A DNA stretch of 64,000 nucleotides from Owenia fusiformis (taxonomy: Eukaryota > Annelida > Polychaeta > Sabellida > Oweniidae): contig CAIIXF020000001.1 in NCBI GenBank assembly GCA_903813345.2, positions 40,209,366-40,273,365 on the forward strand, written 5' to 3'. Each line of letters opens with the position of its first letter. The stretch's first letter is position 1. Positions 46,283 to 59,676 of the stretch are shown piece by piece. The notes below the pieces were generated by a model. It saw nothing but the letters and a program-made list of their open reading frames with translations. It did not search any database and was not told the DNA's origin. A program made the translations under genes and the position numbers.

Positions 46283-47299
46283 ATTCAACATCTCTTTGGC
46301 ACTGAATATTGCAAAAATGGTATATTTTACAAAACAATATTCAGCAAAGCTTTTCAATTGATGATTTGCGATCACCGGATGGATTTTATCTTGTTGTGAC
46401 ATTACAAATAGGCCAAACTGCTGTAGCTGTTTCATTGGAGAGAAATAACCAAGTCACATTTATTTAACTTACAGTCTTACATAATAAAGAACCCTCACTG
46501 TAAGGAAGTCTTGTCAACAAGAATCTTGATCACTAGAGAGGATGTTCCTTATGCACATGTACTTACTATAAACCATATTGAGTATTTAGCTGTAACGATA
46601 CAATATGCATCAATCCTAGATTCTCAATATGGTATTACAATTACAGTGAATCCAATGTTAGTGAATGTTAGCATCAATTTTGCAGATCCACCAAAGTCAA
46701 ATCAAGACCAAATGCAGAAATGCAGAACTATGTTTAGGGAGCAGAAAATACCTGTGAGGTATTGATTTCTTGTTATCTGTTGTCCAAATGTGTCCACATG
46801 CACTTTCAAAATGTTTATGGCTACAGTCCACATATTACAATGTAGTTCCTATATACATGTATATACACAATTGACAGTTCATTTGTACAGTTATACTGAG
46901 AATTCTACCAACACTTCAAGACATTTTTACTTAGCTATAATGTTCTATGATCAGTTCAAAATAATAATGTATGATAAATAACTTATTATATATTTCAATA
47001 TAGCAACCCCTTTTGCTGTAAAATATACATGAAAATGAAATTAAACTTAGTTTTTAATAAGAGGAGTGAAAAATTAAAGATATAACAGGACATAATAATG
47101 ATTTCTGACGATAGATATTGCCATGTATATGCTTCATGATTCTATATAGCTGCACAATATTGGGAACTAAACAATGTCACTACAACTCAACCATACCATA
47201 AAAATTGGCTCAAATTCACAAGTTTGAATAAATGAGAATCTGTTTCAAAGTGTAGGTAGAACTCAAAGTGAAATTATTGAATAAATATTGCATGCTTGG

Positions 47300-50200
47300 T
47301 TATCTCTCCTCCAGAATTAAAGTCTCTTGTGGAAACAGTTTGTGATCATGTAATGACATATTCTCATCCAGGGTGGTTAACTGAAAAACAGAAAATAGGT
47401 TTATCTATGTATTATTCATCAATCAAGGCAGCATGAGTGAAACAGGGCCTTAGAACATGTTTAATGTCCAAAGAAGATCAAAATGTAATGATGCTGTTTC
47501 AGTCCTGCTCTCTGATCCCAACTCCTTTAGATGAATATGATGTTAAATAATTTTAATAAATAGTACTTCATTATGCTAGGCATTTAACACTATGATTTTT
47601 TAGACATCAAGAATGAAATTAAGGGGCTGGCTCAACCGTCAATGTCACTTTTTCACAAAACAAACTATGATAGGTACTAGGGGAGTAAAGAGCATTAGAT
47701 TTGTTCAAGACATTTGTTCAAGAACAACATTGAGTGGGATTTATAAAGTTTTAGGAAACAGCAACTCCATGGAGAAGCAAATCCCAACAAACAAATTATC
47801 TATGAAAGGCCACATTGAAAATATGAGTTATAGATATGAGGAAAATCAGGGAATCAATATTTGATTTATTTTCTGGATGAACAAAAATAAGGACTGATGA
47901 TTGGATGGACAGACGGATGAATGGATGGACGGAGGGCTGAATCTGAGCCTTTGTCACATTAGTTTCACCAAAACAAGCATTGACTTTTTGAGCCAGTCCC
48001 TTATATTAGCAGTAGCACTACTACTCACATCTCTCCTGGGATATGTTGTGAGCACCTTGTAATCTTCTAGGTGAAAACCTTTAGTCACAATAAACTTCAG
48101 AAGCACATGTAGTGCAGTTGAGGCAAGGAATCTACGAACAATAGTCTCCCCTTTGGGGCATCTCAGTCTCAACATGCTGACTGGTTCTTTACAATCTGTG
48201 GGTGGTTCATCTGGTAACATATCTGCTAAAGACTTTTGGATGGCCTGAAATTAGAATTTAAAGATGTCAGAAAGCATCCTTAGTTCTTCAGACCTACTGG
48301 TCAAAACTGAATTCTGCATCAGGATTGAATGAATGATGGTTAAACCAATTAATGGCTGTTAAACCAAATTAATGGCGGTTAAACCAAATTAATGGCGGTT
48401 AAACCAAATTAATTGCTGTGTTAGCACACTTTTAACAAGCAATAGAGATTATGGTACCTTATTTTTATTGAATGAATAAATAATATGGAAATCAATTATT
48501 TTTTATGGATGTATTCATATTTGCAGATCCTTTTTATGACATAATTTCAAATTGATGAATGCAAACCAAATTGTGTTCTAAAGTGAAAATTAAAACAAGA
48601 TAATATTCCAAGATATATTTTTGAACCTGTTTCTCCATTTCCTCTTCTCTAGCCCTCCTATCCTCCGCATCTCTCTGTATCCTATCTTCAAGCTCCTTCT
48701 GTTTTTCAATCTCCTCTTCTTCCCTCTTAGACTCAGCCTGCAGTCAGAAATAATTTTAAAGTTTTTATCCATCATTTTACTTCCATTTACAATTTACAAA
48801 TCTAACTATTAGAGTTTTAGCCTTGATTTAAAAAACAGAAGACAGGTCTTCACCTTTGATTAATTGGTTTCTCCAAAAAATATTGGTACAATGGCTCTGC
48901 CCAATACACTTCCATTTGAACCTTAAACCTGTGACTGTCAGTAAGACTACAGTACACAAGTACATGTAATTATATTGTTTGAGTTTACCTTAGACCTGTC
49001 AGCAGCCAATGACATCTGATAAGCTTCATCCTGGTCTCTCTTTATCTGCTCACGTGCATCACGTTCAGCCTGAAGTAATAAGTCATTGATATTTCATTGA
49101 AAATTGCCAGCTATAAATATAATCCCCAGAGTATGTTACATTCATTTTCAGCACTGCTTTATACATGTGTCCCAAGTCAGGAGAAGCCTGTTCATAAAAA
49201 CAAATAGTTAACATTGTGTTTGTACACGCAATATTTCTCAACAACCTGCAGAAATGTAAGATACAATGAGAAGTTAGGCACCCACCTCCTCTGCTATCTC
49301 TCCTTCCTGCTGGGTAGAAAATACCTCCACTGCATTCATAAGACTAGTCATGACCTCATCTAACATGGAACTTCCCCTAACAGCTGTGAAAACCTCATAC
49401 CTAGGATACAAAAACAAAAGAGTAATAGAAAATGATTGTCAAAAGGAACATATTTAAATGTGAATAAAATAATTATAATTATATATAATTAATATATATA
49501 ATATAATTATTTGTAATCGACATTAAATATCATAGTCATAAATTCATCTAATTAATTACTAAACAATGGAGTTGTAGGAAACTATCACACCTAAAACAGA
49601 CCTCTTGGTAATAAATATCCTTTTCCCCTCACACCTCTTGATCAAAATAAAACATATCTTGGATGGATACATTTTGAGATTAATCATGATGAAAATCCTT
49701 ACCTAGAATTAGTCCTAGTAATAATAAGCAGAACAGGGAGTTGATCAATCTTGAAATCCCTTACAGTGGATGCAGCTATTGTACCAAAGTGTTTCGTGAC
49801 CATTCCTAACAAACTGAAACAAGACAACAATTCAATTATTGGATATTTTGTAAAATTTAAATTACTGCTCTATGATCCAAACCATAGTTGTATACAGAAC
49901 TAATATGAAACAAGTGGAATAAGTCATTCTTTCTGGAATTTAGAATCGATTCAAATCTTAAAAGGCTGCGACTATTCGAAATTGAAATGTGAACACCTGC
50001 TAAAAACATATTGTGTTCTTGTTTTTCATTAGTCCTATTTTGATTAACCCTAATATAACTTAAATACTGTTTACACAGGTGCAGGGGGGCTATGCGAGTG
50101 AAGCACAACTGATTCACCTAAGCATTAATTGCAGTTATAACAAACAAATTAAAAGTAACATACTGTGCTCTATTCGTATCATCAGTGAGATCCCATGCCC

Positions 50201-53200
50201 AGCATATAAAGTTTGTACTTAAATAATCCACTATTGATTCAGCACATAAGACTTGTGAACAGAAGACATTGGCCAATATACTACTGTCATGGTGCAAATA
50301 CACAGCAAGCAGCTTTCTCTGAAATGTGAGTCAGACATAATATGTACAAGGTAGGAATGTACAAAGGTAAGCATAGAAGATGTCTTATGATTTCCATTGT
50401 CATTTGAATTCAAATTACAACAAGAACAGAATGAATGAATGAGCATTAAAAATGTTGGTCTGTTTTCTGAAAATTTGTCTGAATCGTAAAAGGGAGGTAC
50501 ATGAAGTTAAACATATATTATTCTTTTGTGCATTTTGTATCACTCTCATATACAATACTCAAGTGTTTTTGATTACTTATGAATTTGAACTTAACTCACA
50601 TTTCTTGCACTGCACATTAAGGCATCTTTTATGGCACTATCCAGATCACCCATGTAAAAGAGAGGGTGGGGGTCCCCATATCGTGACGCAAAGACACTAT
50701 TGAAGCTCTCGAGGGCTGTCACCTCATCCAGACAACCAGGAGGAATGAGAGGGTCCCTCACAGATCTACTACTACTAGAATGTCCATTATCATTGTTAAA
50801 TATTTCCTCATCACTGGGCATACACATATCTTCTTGGTCTTGAGTGTCACTGTCATCGCTGACCATTTCTATAGAGTTTAATACTTCCTGGAATCACAAG
50901 TTCAATTTGTTTTACAAGTAAGTCCATTTAGAGGTTTCTAATGTGGATCCATATAAATGGTTTGGATCAGCATTTGTTAATTGATGAATTAATTTGGTAG
51001 ATATCTGATAAAATTGATTAATCAATTAATTGTTTGTTTCACTGTCTGTTAATGTTTGATAGGCCTAAATGATTTCAATTCATAAATCAACGAGTAAGCA
51101 ACATTTCACATATGCTTTCCATATCTGAGTGAGCTTAGATATGATACACAAAAGTTCACGAGGGCTGTCTGCATTCTGCAAAAAATTATTGATTCAAGCA
51201 GTTCAGATTATATTTAACCTTAATATGAGTTGAATTATAAAGTTCCTTTGAAAATGATAATTGTGATATTTCATCTTATTTATTTGTAACAGATATCAAT
51301 CTCTCAAGAAATATGACGAACACATGTATGTTTCACTTAGTATAGATAATCAGCTGGTCTGATCAAACATATTCAAACCTGACCAACTTTATTCCTTAAA
51401 TAGACTTACAGCTGCTGAATATTGAGGCCTGGCGTTGTCTCTATTGCTGACCTCTAAACAATGTGAGGGATAAGTAATTCTAGAACCAGCTAATGTCATC
51501 TGAAATAATCATATAATTATATGTTACCATACATGCAAATCAGTGTGAAATGTGACACTACTATAGCCAAGCACTATATACATCACAGCTGCAATTCTCT
51601 AGAACATTGTATTGAAGCAAACTGATGAATGATCGAACCTATATATTTGTATCTGAGATTTTGTACTCAAGTCTCCACTCATAAATTCTAATCAAAAAGC
51701 AAGCTGATGAATGATCGAACATATATATTTGTATCTGAGATTTTTACTCAAGTCTCCACTCATAAATTCCAATCAAAAAGCAAGCTGATGAATGATCAAA
51801 CATATATATTTGTATCTGAGATTTTTTACTCAAGTCTCCACTCAAAAATTCTAATCAAAAAGCAAGCTGATGAATGATCAAACATATATATTTGTATCTG
51901 AGATTTTTTACTCAAGTCTCCACTCAAAAATCCTAATCAAAAAGCAAGCTGGTGAATGATCAAACATATATATTTGTATCTGAGATTTTTTACTCAAGTC
52001 TCCACTCATAAATTCTAATCAAAAAGCAAGCTGATGAATGATCAAACATATATATTTGTATCTGAGATTTTTTACTCAAGTCTCCACTCATAAATTCTAA
52101 TCAAAAAGCAAGCTGATGAATGATCGAACATATATATTTGTATCTGAGATTTTTTACTCAAGTCTCCACTCAAAAATTCTAATCAAAAAGCAAGCTGATG
52201 AATGATCAAACATATATATTTGTATCTGAGATTTTTTACTCAAGTCTCCACTCATAAATTCTAATCAAAAAGCAAGCTGATGAATGATCGAACATATATA
52301 TTTGTATCTGAGATTTTTTACTCAAGTCTCCACTCATAAATTCTAATCAATTTTTTCAATTGCAGATTTTAAAAAAATGTAGAAATGTAGAGAACTCTTT
52401 TGTATATACTTGCCTCATCATCAGTCTCAGGCCAACCTGTCCACACCTGGTTCCTTACTGGTACATCTATCAATGAGTAAACATCACATTTCACCTGCAA
52501 TCAACAGAGCAGTCAATAATATAATGCAGTGTTCCTAGATTTTAAAAAAACAAAAAAAAACAAAAAAACAGAGCAGTCAATAAGGTAGGTCACCTCAAGT
52601 TTATTAATAAATGAAATACTACATACATGTGTTATCAATCTTGTTATCTGCTAGAATATGAATCTACACTTGGAAAAAACGTTTTCCTTTTGACTTTTGA
52701 AAAGGGGATTTTCTTATGTTTTATATCAGTATGTAATCTAAAGAGAAGCCTGCTTTTCAGATGGTAGAATTTAATGAAAAGCATATCTTAGAGTATTTGA
52801 AGGCAATGATTATCCAAGTTTGAGCTCAAATCTATTACTAGTTTTCAAACATACTGATCATATCTTTTAACAGTCATAGAATATCTGTTACACTGTATTA
52901 CAGTCGATCTGCTATGACATGCGCAAAGCTCTATTTAGTGATATTTTCATTTCAAATATGGCGGCCAATCCGAAGTCTGAAAACACTTACAAAAAATCTA
53001 GGCAGTGTGCATTTTTACCTCCTGTGAAATAACAAGTGGAATTTAGTAGTTGTTTTGTGTTTTATTATCATTCTGCATCGTAATTCTATATAATGTGGTG
53101 TTAAAATGTCAGCAGAAATACATATCCATACGATAATCGAGTGAATTAGATAACAGATTTTTCGAAAACCCGTCTCCTGCTAAGGATGTAAAAACTTGTA

Positions 53201-56200
53201 TTAACATGCTCAAAAGTGTGAATGTGCACCTCAATGTCAAGCTAAATCAATGTTGTGTCTAAAACAAATACCTGATCTACTCAAAACAGCTTGTCATTCA
53301 CGTATACACGCTTAGCAAACATAGCAAAATGATCTGAATCTTGGGATTTCGTTCGAGAGCTAGTAATGCTCTACATGTCTTCATCATAAGTGTTCATCAT
53401 ACTTTGCGCATGCTCAGGAGAAAATCATCAACCAATCACGTTTATAAATCAATTTTGCGCATGCGTCTTACAAGAGTAAAGAAATTCGTATTTATAAATG
53501 AACCAATTTGAGATAACCCGATATCAGTCGGAGAAATCTGACGATCTTCGAAACTCACTTCAAAAAATCAACATGCGGAAAAGTCTGATTTTCGTCGTAC
53601 CATATTGACGGATTAACAGACATCACAGGGCATATGATCAAGAGTGGCTATTAATATTACTTAATATTAAGTTTTACATACCTCCCTTATGGTTTTAGTA
53701 CCAGGAAATTGTAGACTATAGGTCTCATTCTTATCTTTGAAAGTTATTTTTAATGTAAAGTTTTTGGTGAGTCTGTCAATAATATCTGTTCTGAAAAAAA
53801 AGAAAAGGGCATGTATCAAATCTACTGTATTAGCAATTTCTTCATCTCATATATTTATATTTTGCAACAAAGTAAAGTATTGTCTGACAATGTACTAAAG
53901 GCCCTATGTATAGTTTGAAAATATATTTCTATCATTCATATTTTATTTACTATTTGTAATGACTATTTTAGAGAGTTTTGAAAAAATAAAATCTTTGAAA
54001 AAAGAGTTTTTGTTTTTTTGTTTTTCAGATATTCAAATTCCCCACCATTTTTCAAATAGAAGTTGAAACGTTTCAAATAACTAATTCAGTGCAAGGTGCA
54101 CCTTATGATGACAGACCTTTTGGTCCAATGTGAATTATGGATCATTTGCCATTTTATTGTCCTATGCATGCTGATAAAATGAGCTTGTCCAGATCACAAG
54201 TAACTGGACCTTTGGGCTGATGCTTATGCCACATCCTAAATGATACATACATTTCTTACAGTCTGGTAATGGAATTACCAAAATATAGTTCACATGACAG
54301 AATATTTTCTATATAAAACTTTGATTACTTACTCATCTGAATGTGAGGAACTTGCGCCACATGATGTGGAAAGTGGTATTCCAGGAGAAAGCAGAAACAA
54401 AATGTTTTCTTTTGGAAGATGCAAGTCTCGTAATAGCGTCTAAAATATGCAGAAATAAAATAGAATTACAGGATACTAACAGATATATATACATGTAATG
54501 CATGATTCATCTACTCCTTAGTAATTTAAATAAGTGAATAGAACATTTTTTGAATGGGTCACATGTCTTAGATATTGGATTTTTATCAATGTGCTAATAT
54601 AATTTCACAGTTATCTTAAGAGTCAATTGCCCTAATTATCATTACATGAGTATTTCTTGAATTCCTTACTAATTAAATGTACAGTATGTTTAATATTGAC
54701 TACTCGTTTATCCCTAAGCCCCTCCCCCTAGATAAACTATATATATTGCCTTTATGGGATTTTACAATTCTTGTATTTTTACAATTCTTGATATATATAG
54801 CTGATCGCTTTGTTGTGCAGTGCCTAAGACATTGGCAGAATGGTGTTGTATGCTTACAGTATCTTGTGGAGGTGCATCATTCTTGTTAACCCAACCTCTA
54901 AGCTCCTGATTGGCTGCTGGCACACCCGTCTCTGACTCAAGAATAACCTTGATTGAACCTATAAAAACATGCTTCATAGGTGGAATATTTGGCAGGAATT
55001 AAGACATGTTATTGTTATAATGAGAGGCTAGAGTAAAAAAAAATTTGCAGTTAATTTACAGTCTGATTAAAGTTAATATGAACTGGATATATTTCAAAAT
55101 TGCAGGTCCATGTGTACGACAAGTGGTAGTATGGCCCAAAGATATTACAGGCCTGTGAGCCTGGCAAGCATGTTTTCCGTAAGAAATCCTATTTGTTCCA
55201 TCTACTTTTTGTTTGCATAATGCAACACATAAAAGTACCCCATACCAGTCTTCATAAAACAAGGCTATAAAGGATCAACTAACCCACAGTTTCAGAATCT
55301 GGAAGTACAACTGGAATATTCTTATCTCTGTGTTCCACAGTAAATGTGAGCATCCTTGAGGCTCCACTGTCGCTATATAGTCCATGGAAAAGACCACTTT
55401 GTGGAAGGTTCACACCATACATGGCACCTAATTCACTGCCAGAGGCTGGACTAGGTATCTGGAAGGGCTCAGGCTGTAAACTCACACCTCCAATATGGAG
55501 ATCAGGAGAGAGAGGGACAGTTGATGGATTTATGTTGTCATCTGATGGTAAACTTTGGGAACCCAAGTGCGACATCACACTGTTTACCCCAGCCTATAAA
55601 AAAGTGTTAAACATAAGGCTATATACTACATATAAAGTAAAGCCGGAATCTTAAAACAGACAAGGCAAAATAAACTACATGTATTTATGTATAATGCATA
55701 TCTGCATATAAAAATTTACCTCCCCATATCCCAATTTCTTTCTGTCTCTTATAAAATTGTAAACTTACCATGAGATCCCAGTCATTTTGCTCTAACACTG
55801 CAATACATTCCTCATAGTTTTCTATTCCTGTTATACCCTAGAAAGATAAAAAACATGTAATTTAAAAAATGGCAAATTGATGAAGTAGATCTAGCTTAAA
55901 TACAAGTGAAAAATATCTCTCCTGGGAACCAATCCTCCTAGGCCTATTGTGTTACTATAGAATGAATTATACAACTATTTACACAACTTCCTTGCATCTT
56001 CTACAATCTACGCATGAATATAATTGTGAGCAACCTACACAGCTTGGCTAATAAAACATTTAAAAATGAGATTTGTGTAAGACAACAATGAGATTTGTGG
56101 AAGACAACAATGAGATTTGTGGAAGACAACTATCCAATTTACATCAATCTAAACAAGGCGAAAATCAGGAAATAAAAAAGAGGTTTCATTTCTTGATGTT

Positions 56201-57115
56201 TTTTCTAATCTTTTAAAACAAAAGGACCAAACATCTTTCTAAAAAATATCTGGAGTAAATCTTTGAAGTAAATGTGACTGATTCATCCATTTGCTTTCTA
56301 TCTTACTAGAGTCCATTTCACTGTTTCATTGCGTCAGTAGAACGGCAAAAATAAGAAATTGGGAGACCATTGTGCAATAATATATGGAAAAGTATATTCA
56401 TGTACATGAATGACATTTGTATATTTCAGATTTTTTAGATTTTTGTGCAATAAGCCTGTGCCGTCTTGTAATTTGAAGAATTTCAGCCATGTTAATCTTA
56501 TTGAAAATAACATGGCAGAGAAGCATCCCAATATAAGAGGCCACATACTTTATAAGCCAAACTAGAAGCTATCCAAGATATACAAATGTTATTCATGTAC
56601 AATTGGAATATATTTTCCCACATATTATTGCAAAATGATTCTTTTATTTCTTACTTTTTAGGCGTACTTTTTAGCTTTTACTGACGCAATTACTGTGAAA
56701 TGGACTCTAGATAATTAGAGCTGAATCATCCGACAATAAAAAAGAATGAGGAAGAGCAGTGAATTATTACAGCAACAAATGCCGGTCATATGTCGAACTC
56801 CAACAAGTAGTTTACTTTCATGAGCGTGTCCCTTACGGCGGAGGAAATCAAGAAAAAATACAAAGTCATTCTTGTTTCTCCGAATATAATTTTCCATTTT
56901 TCATTTGATTTGCAAAAAAATTGTCAATGATTTCAAGAAACAAATGAACTTCCTGGCCGAATCGGACATTTCATTCGAAAACTAAGTTTTAAATATTTTT
57001 CAACATATACATTTGATCAATCGTACACAAAATATTCACATCATAACCCATGGAATAAGCGTAAAATTAGATATGTTACCTGGAAATCTAGCAAGATTTG
57101 GTCTCGGTCTGCCAT
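47300..57115 (-). CDS. FAF1: FAF1, FAS-associated factor 1 (UBX-domain p97 cofactor)
   Basis: Binds ubiquitinated proteins through its UBA domain and p97/VCP through its UBX domain (family knowledge). Sixteen exons join in frame to 686 residues: 57115-57080, 55837-55769, 55593-55284, 54958-54858, 54439-54333, 53790-53682, 52494-52414, 51499-51410, 50887-50600, 50318-50164, 49813-49703, 49400-49286, 49069-48989, 48737-48627, 48244-48029, 47380-47300. Domains: UBA about 5-40 (GITGIENYEECIAVLEQNDWDL), UBL1 about 120-195, UBL2 about 213-295, UAS thioredoxin-like about 370-520 (YLHHDSSILANVFCSQVLC), coiled coil 525-600, UBX about 605-684 (RRFLAS, TTYPRRD in the p97-contact loop, LFPQETLILEE). Human FAF1 is 650 residues; the excess is in low-complexity linkers. 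The donor after 52414 is GC, not GT. The ATG at 57115 gives MADRDQILLDFQ, like human. Confidence 0.96.
48338..48415. repeat. Tandem repeat, four copies of ~20 bp
   Basis: Repeats of TTAATGGCGGTTAAACCAAA with small variants, in a FAF1 intron. Confidence 0.85.
51615..52350. repeat. Minisatellite, nine copies of 82 bp
   Basis: Period 81-82 bases, each unit with GCTGATGAATGATC, ATATATATTTGTATCTGAG and ACTCAAGTCTCCACTC. Copies differ at only a few positions, suggesting recent expansion or active homogenisation. It lies in the FAF1 intron that has the GC donor, just below it. Confidence 0.93.
56066..56131. repeat. Tandem repeat, three copies of ~24 bp
   Basis: ATGAGATTTGTGGAAGACAAC repeated three times, the first with a TAAG variant, in the first FAF1 intron. 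Confidence 0.75.
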
Positions 57116-57422
57116 TTCTGCTTTTTGATATACGCATGCGCCAACATTTTATTTCCGTTTCCTGTTTCTCTACCGACAAAGTTTTCTTCACTACATTTCG
57201 TAAGTTTTTCAATCAAAATATGCATAATTTAATGCTTTTATGATAAGATAATTATAAAAAAATTTTGTTAAGATCATCTAGCCACAGTTTCATAACAGGA
57301 GCTACAGAAATGGAGTTGTAGGATCCAAATTAAACATTACTAACTTTCAGCAAGTTTTGGAGCTCAAAATTGGTGGGAAATTTTGAAAGAGGAAACAAGA
57401 TAAATCAGTGAAAATTTCAGCT

Positions 57423-57959
57423 TAGGGACGGGAATTATCAATTTTGGGACGGGACATACGGGACGGGACATAACGAATTAAATATACGTAGTATACATTT
57501 TCTGTCTACTGGTATGTTTATGCAGTGCGGATCTTTTGAACGTCACAAGGGCTGTGCATGTTGCGCAAAAACATGTAATCTGAGATTAATTTAAGTTGTT
57601 ACCTGTCTCGCCGATGAAGTTCTTTGTTATTATTTAAATAACGCATATGTCTAAGGGAAACACTGTTCTCGATAAAACTGCATGTTCTGTCCTGAATTTT
57701 TGTTTATTATAATCACTTAAAGGAATTGCCACTAGATGGCATTTATGCATGAACGTAATCCGGCAGATATGTTGTAAAAACAAAAGAAAATTCTAGTTTA
57801 GATCATATTTATCGTTCATTTGGGAAGTTTTAGGGTCATATACATGACGAATATTATATCCTGTCCATGGACCAAAATGTTCAGTACACAAGGATTGTCT
57901 CGTTCTGAGACCAAAGTCCCGTAGACCGGGACAATATCGGGAAACCGTGACATCCCTAA
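57423..57959. mobile_element. Possible decayed element with TAGGGA ends
   Basis: Left side starts TAGGGACGGG with several GGGACGGGACAT words; right side ends GGAAACCGTGACATCCCTA. The short inverted ends and the ATCCCTA terminus recall hAT elements, but no target duplication matches. Confidence 0.35.
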
Positions 57960-58330
57960 TATATGTGGGTCCCATTTTGATATATATATCCCTAGAACTG
58001 GGTTTACTTTTTGAAATATCCATTAACTGGGGGGGGTACCCCCATATATTGGCTATATGGGGACGTGCCACTAAAGTGGGTCACTTTTTTGCCAAAAATT
58101 CCCTAGATGTGGGTCCCATTTTGAAAAAAAACAACCTAGATATGGTTCCCATTTTGATGAAAAAATCCCTAGAACTAGGTCTACTTTTTGAAAAATCCTT
58201 TAACTGGTTATTACCCGAAGTGGGTCTTGTTTTTTAAAAATTACCTTGAATGAAGTGGATATATTTTTGAAAGAAAAACCCTAGATGTGGGTCCATTTTT
58301 AGAGAAAAAAATCGCTAGATGTGGGTAGAT
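57955..58330. repeat. Degenerate minisatellite, ~35-40 bp units
   Basis: Repeated phrases of the type CCCTAGATGTGGGTCCCATTTTGA and CCCTAGAACTGGGTTTACTTTTTG, with variable spacing. The frames it opens on both strands are repeat artefacts. Confidence 0.7.
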
Positions 58331-58497
58331 ATTTTGGGTCTCTCAGCAGCACCCCATGTACAAAAATTTGTCCAGTGTCCCTTCCCCCGGGGGTTTTAAT
58401 GTTCTTGAATACGTGTGTATCAGTTGTGATAAGCATGTAACATGTAAGCAGTTATGAGGGTGATTTGAAAAATCCCCCACCCACATTTATGGGAGTA

Positions 58498-59040
58498 GCC
58501 TTTATTAGCTAACATGTTAAGGCAAATTGTCAAGGCAACTACCAAGTCGTCATATGATGTGATTGTGTTTCAAAGCTATGAAGTATAACATAAATTATGA
58601 CACATTAAATCAGTCACATTAGGCCCGTAGCCAGGATTTGCCAACAAAATTTATAAGCATTTATTTTTGTTCATTGTTGATTTCTGTGGTCTTTTATTAA
58701 CAGTGGATTAGTTTTCTCCACATATTGTAATGGCCTTCATATTTTTCTAGTGAAATTTTCACTGGATTATCTTGTTATAATAGACCACAGAGAAAAACAA
58801 TGAACAAAAAACATAAGTGCTTGTTTTGTTGTTGGTTAGGTAACATGTTATGACTACACATATTACTAAAGAATCAACGGTGATGTGTGAGGTTTAAATT
58901 ATATGTTTGTCTAAGTGCTAATGGGGCAATATGTGGCTGATGTCATAGCTTATGTAATACGTCATATCTTAGAATCACAATCACATCATATGATGACTTG
59001 GTAGTTGCCTTGACGATTTGCTATATAAGCTAATAAAGGC
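58498..59040. mobile_element. 543-bp foldback element
   Basis: The outer ~65 bases at each end pair (GCCTTTATTAGC ... GTCAAGGCAACTACCAAG against CTTGGTAGTTGCCTTGAC ... GCTAATAAAGGC), with an insertion of a few bases in the left arm. Inner segments pair too (TTTTTGTTCATTGTT / AACAATGAACAAAAAA, and CTGTGGTC / GACCACAG). No ORF; no clear target duplication. Confidence 0.8.
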
Positions 59041-59178
59041 AGGCCGAACAGATAGTCACATGTTCAAACCTATTCTATAGTGTGAAGGGCTCCGCCTACT
59101 TTGTGCGGGTCTTCATAAAAATGTACTAGATTAGTTAAGTAAATCACTCCCTTTATATTCTAATAAATAGAATATATG

Positions 59179-59340
59179 ACAGGGGTTTCACAACAGACTA
59201 AATTAATGAAAACAACAGGCAAAATGAATGGAAATCATGAATTTAACATGGAAAAGTTGAAAAGTTACTTAAAACAACAGGTGATTTTGTGAAAACAACT
59301 GGTGAAATCGCCTGTTGCCTGCTGCTAATGAAACCCCTGT
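59179..59340. mobile_element. 162-bp MITE-like element
   Basis: ACAGGGGTTTCA at 59179 and its exact complement TGAAACCCCTGT at 59329-59340 form the ends; AACAACAGG words recur inside. It is immediately upstream of the NSMCE2 coding start region. Confidence 0.6.
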
Positions 59341-59676
59341 ATGATGGATCGTGGAGGGGCTGATTTACTCATCATGGATTAGTCTACAATTAGATCTATC
59401 CTAAAATTTCCTTGAAAACTTCGACCCTGAAAATGATACAACATTTAGTAATATTCACCTATGCTCAGTGTTATAAATAAGCTGTGATTTTTCAAAATAG
59501 AATCTTTTCGAAACGTACTCACATATAGATGCATAAGACTCTTATTTCAAGGATAGAATGCACAAATGAAGCACATGTTCTACTAATATAGGCAAAAATG
59601 TATCTAGATATAAGGAGATCATCTTTTTAATCCTTGATAACATTGTTTTAGGTACATACTAGTGTACTAAGCTAAA

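Larger units (their letters stand above)
43361..47299. other. Spacer between WDR36 and FAF1
   Basis: Holds the WDR36 promoter side (just above 43360) and the FAF1 3' side. No coding segment or RNA gene was recognised. Contains a GC hairpin at 44296, a 53-bp inverted-repeat element at 46230, and two related ~60-bp segments (about 44080-44140 and 46355-46415, sharing AATTGATGATTTGC) that mark an old dispersed repeat. Confidence 0.5.
57116..59676. other. Divergent intergenic region between FAF1 and NSMCE2
   Basis: FAF1 starts at 57115 on the minus strand and NSMCE2 at 59677 on the plus strand, so this 2.56 kb holds both promoters. The base of a short GC-richer segment (about 57110-57180, containing GCGCATGC-like words) may be the FAF1 promoter. 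The rest is filled by repeats, listed separately. Confidence 0.5.

Noticed and set aside
51120-51182. Possible extra FAF1 exon on the minus strand
   Set aside because: An acceptor-like site and a short open stretch exist, but no good donor; the flanking exons already join in frame without it.
57793-58237. 92- and 96-codon frames on opposite strands
   Set aside because: Both are produced by the degenerate ~35-40-bp minisatellite.
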